From the NCBI GenBank assembly GCA_949358305.1, contig OX442321.1:6783605-6847604 (forward strand): 64,000 bases of DNA, given 5' to 3'. Both the position numbers and the translations under genes were made by a program. The notes under the pieces are model-generated. The model ran no database searches. It saw only the letters and a list, made by a program, of their open reading frames with translations, and was not told the origin of the DNA. How positions within the stretch are numbered: the first letter of the stretch is position 1; each line of letters opens with the position of its first letter. This DNA is from Strigamia acuminata. Lineage: Eukaryota > Arthropoda > Chilopoda > Geophilomorpha > Linotaeniidae. This document shows, piece after piece, positions 14,401 through 24,199 of this stretch.

Positions 14401-17400
14401 TCGGTAAAAATCGAGAAAAATCGGTAAAAATCGAGAAAAATGGAGAAAAAACGGTAAAAATCGGTAAAAATCGATAAAAATCGGTAAAAATCGGTAAAAA
14501 TCGGTAAAAATCGATAAAAATTGGTAAAAATCGATAGAAATCGGTAAAAAACGGTAAAAATCGATAAAAATCGTTTTTATCGATTTTTACCGATTTTTAT
14601 CGATTTTTATCGATTTTTATCAATTTTTACCGATTTTTATTGATTTTTACCGATTTTTTGTCGATTTTTACCGATTTTTATCGATTTTTATTGATTTTTA
14701 CCGATTTTTATCGATTTTTATCGATTTTTACCGATTTTTATCGATTTTTACCGATTTTTATCGATTTTTACCGATTTTTATCGATTTTTATCGATTTTTA
14801 CCGATTTTTAGCAATTTTTACCGATTTTTATCGATTTTTACCGATTTCTATCGTTTTTTCTCCATTTTTACCGATTTTTATCGATTTTTCTTCATTTTTA
14901 TCGATTTTTACCGATTTTTATCAATTTTTACCAATTTTTATCGATTTTTCTCTATTTTATCGCTTTTTTATATGGAATTGTAATGTTTTTTAAAGATTTA
15001 TTGTTGAATAAAATCATAGATTTTGAGTCAAAAAATTTATTTTTGTGATTTGTGAGTCAAAAAATAAATTTCTGTGATTTGTCAGTCAAAAAATTGATTT
15101 TTGTGATTTTTAACATGTAATGTCATATTTTTGTATGTAATTTAAATTTTTTTTTTGTAATTTTTATTTCAATTATTTTAGTAATTTTTATTTATCTTTT
15201 CCACATTCCAGGACTTTGGGGTATACCCCATGGGGTACCCCAATTGGGGTGTACCCCATGTTTTGTAGTGACCCGTATTGGGACACCCTAGACGTGACAG
15301 ATCGGGACACAAAGAATACTTCCCTTCGAGGGGATGGACTAAACGTCAGGTGTGAGGCATCAGGTGTCAGGCGCCTGTTTATTTGGGACTAACTGTCAGG
15401 CGTCAGACGTCTGAATCTCCCTTTTCACCAAAACTAAACGTCATGTGTCAGGCGTCGGGTGCCAGGTGTCAGACCTGACACATGACGTTTAGTCCATCCC
15501 CACTTGGAGACACACATGGACACGACAATATGTACGAGACAATATTCAAAAGTTTCAGAGTTCTAGGTAAGCAACGAAGACAAGGTTATAAGTAGAACAT
15601 GAGTATTTATGTGGATCAAACTAAGAAAAGTCGCACTGGATGCTGTTAGACCTGGAGCAGGCTCTGAGCACTAATAATTTGGCTTTGTAATTATTTTGCC
15701 TACACGGAAGCTATTTCATACATAAAAGTTGCTCATAAAACGTGCATCAACATTAATCTTTTCTAATTAAAGAAAATGATGTTGACTGCAAACCTAGAGT
15801 GCTGTGGGTACACAATGAGAAGAAATATCAATACAGAATGTGTAAATAAAAATCATTTCAGAAAAAAAATTGTTTTGAAAAAACAAATCATTTTGGCAAA
15901 AACAAATTATTTCGGGAAAAACAAATTATTTCGGGAAAAAACAAATTATTTCTGGAAAAAACAAATTATTTCTGGAAAAAACAAATTATTTCTGGAAAAA
16001 ACAAATTATTTCTGGAAAAAACAAATTATTTCTGGAAAAAACAAATTATTTCAGAAGGAAACAAATTAGTTTGGTGTAAATACAAAGTTTTTAGGTGGCA
16101 ATAAATTTTATTGGTGAGAAATACATGCTTTTTCGTGTAAAAACAAATTTTCTTGTCCTACAATTCCACGCATCGGATTAAACAGTCCAAAAATCGAATT
16201 TGGCGCCATACTATTGCCCAAGATGCATGGAGCGATGTGATTGGCCATGGGGATAATTATTATTGATCACTTGTGTCTGGGTTTCAAGCTATATGAAGGG
16301 TACAATTGTAAAATTACAAAAAAAAAAATTTAAATTACATACAAAAATATGACATTACATGTTAAAAATCCCAAAAATCAATTTTTTGATTGACAAATCA
16401 CAGAAATTTATTTTTTGACTCACAAATCACAAAAATAAATTTTTTGACTGAAAATCTATGATTTTATTCAACAATAAATCTTTAAAAAACACTACAATTC
16501 GGTATAAAAAATCGATAAAAATGGAGAAGAAACGATATAAAAATCGGTAAAAATCGATAAAAATCGGTAAAAATCGGTAAAAATCGATAAAAATTGGTAA
16601 AAATCGATAGAAATCGGTAAAAAATGGTAAAAATCGATAAAAATTGTTTTTATCGATTTTTACCGATTTTTATCGATTTTTACCGATTTTTACCGATTTT
16701 TATCGATTTTTACCAATTTTTATCGATTTTTACCGATTTTTATCGATTTTTACCGATTTTTATCGATTTTTACCGATTTTTATCGATTTTTACCGATTTT
16801 TAGCAATTTTTACCGATTTTTATCGATTTTTACCGATTTCTATCGTTTTTTCTCCATTTTTACCGATTTTTATCGATTTTTCTTCATTTTTATCGATTTT
16901 TACCGATTTTTATCAATTTTTACCAATTTTTATCGATTTTTCTCTATTTTATCGCTTTTTTATATGGAATTGTAATGTTTTTTAAAGATTTATTGTTGAA
17001 TAAAATCATTTAGATTTTGAGTCAAAAAATTTATTTTTGTGATTTGTGAGTCAAAAAATAAATTTCTGTGATTTGTCAGTCAAAAAATTGATTTTTGTGA
17101 TTTTTAACATGTAATGTCATATTTTTGTATGTAATTTAAATTTTTTTTTTGTAATTTTTATTTCAATTATTTTAGTAATTTTTATTTATCTTTTCCACAT
17201 TCCAGGACTTTGGGGTATACCCCATGGGGTACCCCAATTGGGGTGTACCCCATGTTTTGTAGTGACCCGTATTGGGACACCCTAGACGTGACAGATCGGG
17301 ACACAAAGAATACTTCCCTTCGAGGGGATGGACTAAACGTCAGGTGTGAGGCATCAGGTGTCAGGCGCCTGTTTATTTGGGACTAACTGTTAGGCGTCAG

Positions 17401-19321
17401 ACGTCTGAATCTCCCTTTTCACCAAAACTAAACGTCATGTGTCAGGCGTCGGGTGCCAGGTGTCAGACCTGACACATGACGTTTAGTCCATCCCCACTTG
17501 GAGACACACATGGACACGACAATATGTACGAGACAATATTCAAAAGTTTCAGAGTTCTAGGTAAGCAACGAAGACAAGGTTATAAGTAGAACATGAGTAT
17601 TTATGTGGATCAAACTAAGAAAAGTCGCACTGGATGCTGTTAGACCTGGAGCAGGCTCTGAGCACTAATAATTTGGCTTTGTAATTATTTTGCCTACACG
17701 GAAGCTATTTCATACATAAAAGTTGCTCATAAAACGTGCATCAACATTAATCTTTTCTAATTAAAGAAAATGATGTTGACTGCAAACCTAGAGTGCTGTG
17801 GGTACACAATGAGAAGAAATATCAATACAGAATGTGTAAATAAAAATTATTTCAGAAAAAAAATTGTTTTGAAAAAACAAATCATTTTGGCAAAAACAAA
17901 TTATTTCGGGAAAAACAAATTATTTCGGGAAAAAACAAATTATTTCTGGAAAAAACTAATTATTTCTGGAAAAAACAAATTATTTCTGGAAAAAACAAAT
18001 TATTTCTGGAAAAAACAAATTATTTCTGGAAAAAACAAATTATTTCTGGAAAAAACAAATTATTTCTGGAAAAAACAAATTATTTCAGAAGGAAACAAAT
18101 TAGTTTGGTGTAAATACAAAGTTTTTAGGTGGCAATAAATTTTATTGGTGAGAAATACATGCTTTTTCGTGTAAAAACAAATTTTCTTGTCCTACAATTC
18201 CACGCATCGGATTAAACAGTCCAAAAATCGAATTTGGCGCCATACTATTGCCCAAGATGCATGGAGCGATGTGATTGGCCATGGGGATAATTATTATTGA
18301 TCACTTGTGTCTGGGTTTCAAGCTATATGAAGGGTAAAATTGTAAAATTACAAAAAAAAAATTTAAATTACATACAAAAGTATGACATTACATGTTAAAA
18401 ATCCCAAAAATCAATTTTTTGATTGACAAATCACAGAAATTAATTTTTTGACTCACAAATCACAAAAATAAATTTTTTGACTGAAAATCTATGATTTTAT
18501 TCAACAATAAATCTTTAAAAAACACTACAATTCGGTATAAAAAATCGATAAAAATGGAGAAGAAACGATATAAAAATCGGTAAAAATCGAGAAAAATCGG
18601 TAAAAATCGAGAAAAATGGAGAAAAAACGGTAAAAATCGGTAAAAATCGATAAAAATCGGTAAAAATCGGTAAAAATCGGTAAAAATCGATAAAAATTGG
18701 TAAAAATCGATAGAAATCGGTAAAAAACGGTAAAAATTGATAAAAATTGTTTTTATCGATTTTTACTGATTTTTATCGATTTTTACCGATTTTTACCGAT
18801 TTTTATCGATTTTTACCAATTTTTATCGATTTTTATCGATTTTTACCGATTTTTATCGATTTTTAGCAATTTTTATCGATTTTTACCGATTTTTATCGAT
18901 TTTTACCGACTTTTATCAATTTTTACCAATTTTTAGCAATTTTTACCGATTTTTATCGATTTTCACCGATTTCTATCGTTTTTTCTCCATTTTTACCGAT
19001 TTTTATCGATTTTTCTTCATTTTTATCGATTTTTACCGATTTTTATCAATTTTTACCAATTTTTATCGATTTTTCTCTATTTTATCGCTTTTTTATATGG
19101 AATTGTAATGTTTTTTAAAGATTTATTGTTGAATAAAATCATAGATTTTGAGTCAAAAAATTTATTTTTGTGATTTGTGAGTCAAAAAATAAATTTCTGT
19201 GATTTGTCAGTCAAAAAATTGATTTTTGTGATTTTTAACATGTAATGTCATATTTTTGTATGTAATTTAAATTTTTTTTTTGTAATTTTTATTTCAATTA
19301 TTTTAGTAATTTTTATTTATC

Positions 19322-19921
19322 TTTTCCACATTCCAGGACTTTGGGGTATACCCCATGGGGTACCCCAATTGGGGTGTACCCCATGTTTTGTAGTGACCCC
19401 GTATCGAGACACCCTAGATGTGACAGATCGGGACACAAAGAATACTTTCCCTCGAGGGGATGGACTAAACGTCAGGTGTGAGGCATCAGGTGTCAGGCCC
19501 CTGTTTATTTGGGACTAACTGTCAGGTGTCAGGCGTCAGACGTCTGAATCTCCCTTTTCATCAAAACTAAACGTCAGGTGTCAGGCGTCGGGTGCCAGGT
19601 GTCAGGCCTGACACCTGACGTTTAGTCCATCCCCACTTGGAGACACACATGGACACGACAATATGTAAGAGACAATATTCAAAAGTTTCAGAGTTCTAGG
19701 TAAGCAATGAAGGCAAGGTAAAACATGAGTATTTATGTGGGTCAAACTAAGAAAAGTCACATTGGATGCTGTTAGACCTGAGCACTAATAATTTGTCAAT
19801 TTTTTCGTCGGCTTTGTAATTATTTTGCCAACACGGAAGCAATTTCATACATAAAAGTTGCTCATAAAACGTGCATCAACATTAATCTTTTCTAATTAAA
19901 GAAAATGATGTTGACTGCAAA
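19322..19921. repeat. Diverged terminal monomer segment of the satellite
   Basis: This last segment shows many more differences from the consensus than internal monomers. Examples are GTATCGAGAC in place of GTATTGGGAC, an extra GTCAGGT near 19520, loss of bases around 19715, and a 14-base insertion near 19800. Homology ends at about 19921, just after the landmark ATG. This fits an array edge. Confidence 0.8.
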
Positions 19922-20392
19922 GTTTATCGATTGCAAAGAATTTATTAGTACGAATTAATATTTTATGAGTAATTTTTATAACATTTTGTGAATAATGCCT
20001 TCATCTCCAAGGAAAAGGCAATTTCAAATGTGAGTACTCATCACATGTAGTATTAATTATTTCCAATCTTCATTTCATTTCAGTTTTCTTGCATCAGTTT
20101 GACTAAAGATGAAAATGATTCTACATGTTTCTGCTTAGTAGAAAAAAAAACCAAGCATTATTATTGGAAAACAACAAACATTTTAAGGCACTTGATCAAA
20201 CATTTGTTCTCCCGCAGCGAGGAAATAAATATTGATTTATACGGTAATATAAACATGCCATGTCATTAAAGTCGTTTCATCCGGCCATAAAATAAAGTAT
20301 AACCGAATATCGATGTGTTTCACACGCCTACGTAATGAAAATCTACTCTCACCGCCGAGCCGAGCACATCGGATGGAATAAAAGTCTCTCCA
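19922..20392. other. AT-rich interval without recognised gene
   Basis: The sequence is unique in this window and AT-rich. It lies between the satellite edge and the first recognisable IR exon. Upstream exons of the plus-strand IR (amino-terminal domain, signal peptide) would be expected here, but I could not identify any. The reading frame of the 20393 exon stays open for a short distance upstream of its ATG. Confidence 0.5.
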
Positions 20393-21419
20393 ATGACATT
20401 ACAAACAAACCAACTTTCTACCCATACAATCCGAGTAGGCCTTATTGAAGTACGTAGAATATTTGACAAAAATTTACACCTTAACCCGAACACTATAAAA
20501 AAATATCGAAACTTTAGTTACCTCCCGAAATGGAATTACACGGCCCTGATGACAATATTACACTCGGTGGATATTATGGCGAATTTTTCGCTGTTCTCTT
20601 CATCCTAGTAAACACAAGGTAGACGCACACTAACCTTTATGACTCCTGTGGTGACTAATGATTGATTGATTTCAGTTATGAATATGTAAGAATTCCGGAT
20701 AACAAATTCGGGTCGATGAATAAGAACAAATCGTGGAGTGGAATGATGAAATATCTGGTAGAGAATGTAAGTTCGTGTCGTTGCATCAAACGTTTCGTTT
20801 TCACTAAACCACAATTTTTGCAGAAGATACAAGTTGGAGCCAGCTTGACCCAAACTAGAAAGAGACAAGAATACGTCAAATTTTCACCAATTTTATATTC
20901 ATCTTCTTACCGACTCTTATACAGAGAGCTAGAGAGCCTTGAATGGTCCTACGATTTTTTTCTAGAACCATTTCAGACTGATGTATGGATTTGTGTGTTA
21001 ATATTCAGCGGTGTAATGATTCTATTCGCACACATCTATAAACGAAAAATCTTTTTGTAAACATCGTGCTACTTAAAAAGCATTTGCAATTTTGTACACG
21101 ATATTTTTTTTCACCTCATTCTGTGTTGGCCAGTTGTCTTCTTGTCAGGTAATTCAACTTCAATTCACAAGTAAAAATAATACATTTTTACTCTGTTATT
21201 ACAGCTCATATGTCAGTGAACAACGCCTCTTCAAAAATTATTTTTCTCTGTTATTATTTATTCGTTATTGTTACAATTGCAAGCTACAGTAGTCATTTAA
21301 CAGCAATGCTCACAGTAGCAAAATACACGATTCCCTTCCACTCACTAGAAGACATGATTCTAGAAACCGATTATTTTCCGGTCATAGTTCAAGGAAGGAG
21401 TATAGAAGAAATGTTTTCG
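20393..21419 (+). pseudogene. Ionotropic receptor, 5' half (S1, M1, pore/M3), with nonsense codon
   Basis: I read five exons with GT-AG junctions and consistent phases: ?-20449, 20518-20618, 20676-20766, 20824-21148 and 21205-21419. The product would be an iGluR-related chemosensory receptor subunit in the dendritic membrane. Exon 1 ends in TIRVGLIE and exon 2 continues LPPEMELHGPDD...LGGYYGEFF, the usual start of the IR S1 lobe. Exon 4 carries the rest of S1 and a first membrane segment (VWICVLIFSGVMILFAHIY). Exon 5 holds the M3-type motif IASYSSHLTAMLTV. Inside exon 4 the frame meets a TAA at 21058-21060, after M1 and before the pore, while the same frame stays open on both sides. The minus-strand paralogues have an uninterrupted equivalent exon. 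True start not found. Confidence 0.82.
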
Positions 21420-21824
21420 GTAAGTAATGAACTAGGCCTAAATCGCCATAAATTAGTTGCACACTATTTATTCTTAATTTCGCACTATTTTTAATTGTTT
21501 TCCTCACTACTTTTTCCGCACTATTTCTACTGAATTTTACACTAAATCTTCTTTATTTGTCACTACTACCGAAAAACGTCCGGTAGACTTTTTTTTGGTA
21601 GTAGTAACGTTTTATGAACGTTCCGGCGCTATTTTAGTATGTATAGTAACGTTTCATGAACGTTTAGGCACTCTTTTAGTATATTTTAGTTCACCATGCA
21701 CAAACAATGGATTAGAGTCTACCAACAACACAATTAAATCCCATTACACTCTCCACAGCAGATTGCCTGTTCACAGGTTTTTTGAAGTGTTGAAGCGGAT
21801 GGTTTGAGATTGGTCGCTAGATAT
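21420..21824 (+). other. IR intron, upstream part
   Basis: The intron opens with a strong donor (TCG|GTAAGT at 21419/21420) and is cut at 21825 by Gypsy-1. It contains two imperfect copies of AGTAACGTTTYATGAACGTT (near 21603 and 21647). The remaining intron after the element is only 36 bp (30817-30852, acceptor TTAATAG). Apart from the inserted element the intron would be roughly 440 bp. Confidence 0.7.
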
Positions 21825-22325
21825 TGTTACGCGGTAGAGCCGTACCGTGTATCGGCTGGCTCTGCTCGCTCTGTTTAGGCATTTAATACAATGAATTCTC
21901 ACTAGACGGCGCTGTGCACCTAATTAGATGCACAGACCGTTCAACTTAGTTGATAGGGGGAATAGGAGTTTACTTAGTGAGTTGATTAAGCCAGAGAGCT
22001 CAGATCTCTTTTGATTCTCAAACTGTTACCTTCACCTACTACTGCCAGCCGGTTGACGGTCAGGCAGGACTAGGTTTCTTAAAATGAATTGAATTGACAA
22101 CAGCATCATCCTTATTTACTTATTTGATTTGAATGAACCATTTATGTGTTTTTAGATTAATAAATGAACAAATGTAATAAGAGCTGATGACCGAACATTT
22201 ACATTAGTAAATGTCCGACTTTGAATAATAAAGCCAATAGGCGTTTTACATATAAAACCCTGTGTCATTCTTGATTAAATTCATGTCACGTAGGACCAAA
22301 TCAATCCCCATTTAGCCACGTAACA
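21825..22325 (+). repeat. Gypsy-1 5' LTR
   Basis: 501 bp, starting TGTTACGCGG and ending CCACGTAACA. It contains AATAATAAAGCC (possible polyadenylation signal near 22225) and CATATAAAACCC (TATA-like, near 22250). The only difference from the 3' LTR that I see is C versus T near 22290/30788. The segment CACTAGACGGCGC near 21900 resembles a CTCF-type core. Confidence 0.95.
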
Positions 22326-22867
22326 ACTGGTGGAGATGCGGTCTCGATTGTAGCCCGTTTAGAATTAAAATCCTATTAAAATTGGATTAAAATTGCCAAA
22401 ATAATTTAATAAAATTCTAGAAATAAAAACTTGAAAATTGCTGATTTTATAGCAATTATCTTGAATGACTCAGAGTTGGTAAAAACAAGTGAAGTCACAG
22501 CTTGAATATTTAATGTCATTGTGTGAAATAATTTGCATTTTGGAAATGAAAATAGAGTTTAATTGTTTATTAGGGATTAATAAATTGATTTACAATTGTT
22601 ATATTTAGAATAAATAAAATATATAGTGTATAAATACTAATTTTGATATTTATTTACAGGAAATTTTGTGAATTTATAGGAATTGAAAAATTGTTTTGAA
22701 ATGTTATTGTTGGATTATTTTCTTTGTAATTTTGAGTGTAATATTTATGTATTATATGCTAATAACACTTTAAGTTTTCAGGTAATGAATTCGTGTTAGT
22801 GTATTCAGTGTTTAGAAAGAGATTAGTGCTAGTGAAGTGAATAAAAAGTGCAATATAAGGCTTCAGT
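22326..22867 (+). other. Gypsy-1 untranslated leader with primer-binding site
   Basis: A candidate primer-binding site TGGTGGAGATGCGG begins at 22328, two bases after the LTR. I did not match it confidently to one tRNA. The rest is AT-rich and non-coding. CAG/GTAATG near 22781 and GGCTTCAG at 22859-22866 are possible splice signals, the second lying directly before the gag frame. Confidence 0.7.
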
Positions 22868-24199
22868 GTGGATAAGCCAGTGAAATTGTCACAGTTCAAC
22901 TTGGATAATCTTCAGGATTTACAAAATTTGCAGTCACCTGAACCAAATTTGAAGAATATCACCACTAGGAAAAGTAAAAACGCTAAATCCGAATCTGACA
23001 CTGAACCTCAGAAGGAAGATAGAGAAGTCCGATCTCAACCTCAATCAATCCTACAGAAGTTGGATTTCGCTACTCCGTTAATAAAGTTAATTCCACAAAA
23101 AGGTTTAGAAGAAATAATAAAGACATTTACACCAGTAAAAACTAAACCAGTTCCAACCCTAATTGAACCAAATTTTCCAAAAATGACATCATCACAGACT
23201 CCAACGGACGTATTGACCGACTTGTTGAAGAGTTTGGTAGTGCAGAAGCGACCTGTTGTCACTTACGATACAGAAAAAGGCAACATCGACCAATGGCTTG
23301 TGGCATATGAAGCTACAATAGGAACAGATGATGAGAGAGTAAAACATCTAGCATTAGCCTTAAAGACTGATGGATTGGCATGGTTTGTGGAACAACTAAA
23401 GAAGAATCCGACATGGAAATGGACGGATTGGAAACCACAGATCGAGAAAAAATTTAGAAGAAGCCAAGAAAATGTTTACAATACTCTCCACTTCATGAAA
23501 CACAAAGAGGGTACAGCAGATGCCTTCATGAAGAAAGTCTTGGCCGAATGTGCGTTTATTCTACCAGAAATGACTGAAACTCAGAAAATAAATTACGTTT
23601 ACCAAGGTTTGAAGCCTGCAATGCAGAAGATGATGATAACAGTATTTCCATCGACGTTAGAAGAAATGGAACAGAGACTTAAATTGTATGAAAGTCACAA
23701 AACAGAAGAACCAGCGGATCTACTGCTCACAATGTTTAAAAAAGTTGTAGATGAAAAGGTGTACCCTACGACAACAGGTATACTGTCTGGAACAGGGGGA
23801 TCCCCAGTAAGCTACGCCGAGTTATTAGCTGAAAATATCAAATTAAAACAGCAAAAGCTCGTAAGTGAGTCAGTAGAGCCACAACAATTGGTTCCATTAT
23901 TCATACAAGGCGAGTGGTATATTCCAGCATCGCAGCGCGGACAGAACTTTAGAGGTAGATACAACAGAGGTAGACAGCGGTCAAATAGCAGTCCGACAAC
24001 AACGCGTTCATGTGGATGTTGGCATCGTTATGGTTGTGAACATAACACATCAGCGCCACAGGAGCAACAATCTCAAGAAAATAGAGGGAACCCAAACAAC
24101 AGAAGGTGGTTTAAGAAGAAAAGGATACAAGGGGCTGGTAAAACGAACCCTAATCCTAAGCAGAACCCACAACAAGGTCAACAAGAAGAGGAAAACTAG
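22868..24199 (+). CDS. gag: Gypsy-1 Gag polyprotein
   Basis: The frame encodes about 443 residues of structural Gag, which would package element RNA into a cytoplasmic particle. Residues about 135-275 match the retrotransposon Gag capsid fold by pattern (WFVEQLKKNPTWKWTDWKPQ, then FMKHKEGTADAF and INYVYQGLKPAM). The tail is basic and RG-rich (NFRGRYNRGRQR) and holds a Cys/His cluster, CGCWHRYGCEH, that is not a standard CX2CX4HX4C knuckle. The frame opens after a stop at 22856 and begins with GTG at 22868. The first ATG is at 23183, so initiation is either internal, non-AUG, or from a spliced leader through the AG at 22866. It ends with TAG at 24197, overlapping the pol frame. Confidence 0.87.
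   Translation: MDKPVKLSQFNLDNLQDLQNLQSPEPNLKNITTRKSKNAKSESDTEPQKEDREVRSQPQSILQKLDFATPLIKLIPQKGLEEIIKTFTPVKTKPVPTLIEPNFPKMTSSQTPTDVLTDLLKSLVVQKRPVVTYDTEKGNIDQWLVAYEATIGTDDERVKHLALALKTDGLAWFVEQLKKNPTWKWTDWKPQIEKKFRRSQENVYNTLHFMKHKEGTADAFMKKVLAECAFILPEMTETQKINYVYQGLKPAMQKMMITVFPSTLEEMEQRLKLYESHKTEEPADLLLTMFKKVVDEKVYPTTTGILSGTGGSPVSYAELLAENIKLKQQKLVSESVEPQQLVPLFIQGEWYIPASQRGQNFRGRYNRGRQRSNSSPTTTRSCGCWHRYGCEHNTSAPQEQQSQENRGNPNNRRWFKKKRIQGAGKTNPNPKQNPQQGQQEEEN
24190..24196 (+). promoter_or_regulatory. Candidate -1 ribosomal frameshift site
   Basis: The heptamer G GAA AAC is read in the gag frame immediately before the gag TAG. Pol lies in the -1 frame and is open from about 24160, giving roughly 40 nt of overlap. 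A slip of the A-site AAC to AAA would enter pol. The heptamer is not the strict XXXYYYZ form, so the exact site is an inference. Confidence 0.45.

Larger units (their letters stand above)
1..19921. repeat. Satellite array of about 2.0-2.2 kb monomers
   Basis: A fixed landmark (ATGATGTTGACTGC) recurs at 868, 3051, 5093, 7246, 9406, 11559, 13613, 15776, 17770 and 19908, giving spacings of 2183, 2042, 2153, 2160, 2153, 2054, 2163, 1994 and 2138 bp. The window opens inside a monomer, and the last copy breaks off a few bases after its landmark at about 19921. In order, each monomer contains a 20-bp minisatellite, about 160 bp of unique sequence, a large palindrome made of a 10-bp repeat, a block of nested CCCC/GGGG palindromes, a hairpin-forming GC-richer segment and about 280 bp of unique sequence. 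Length differences come mainly from repeat number in the palindrome. No TIRs, LTRs or recognisable protein domains were seen. It resembles a heterochromatic satellite, but its chromosomal position is unknown. Confidence 0.95.

Noticed and set aside
1923-16985. Frames reading IDFYRFLPIF-type decapeptides on both strands in the satellite
   Set aside because: The 10-bp repeat has no stop in these frames and yields a 10-residue repeat on either strand. This is compositional, not coding.
868-18138. Repeated 97-122-codon frames beginning MMLTANLECC in each satellite monomer
   Set aside because: The frame is a by-product of a 20-bp repeat read through all three frames. Length varies with unit number and nothing resembles a protein domain.
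1-19921. CRISPR array
   Set aside because: The repeats are contiguous without unique spacers of constant length, and the surrounding genes are eukaryotic.
20767-20823. Continuous coding through 20662-21060 in one frame
   Set aside because: The stretch GTAAGT...TTTTTGCAG is a typical short intron. Removing it keeps phase and joins recognisable S1 sequence, and the equivalent intron exists in the minus-strand paralogues.
21057-21132. Intron that would remove the TAA at 21058
   Set aside because: Available acceptors give a wrong phase, an immediate stop or a 24-bp intron. The paralogues have one uninterrupted exon with the same end phase, so a nonsense codon is more likely.
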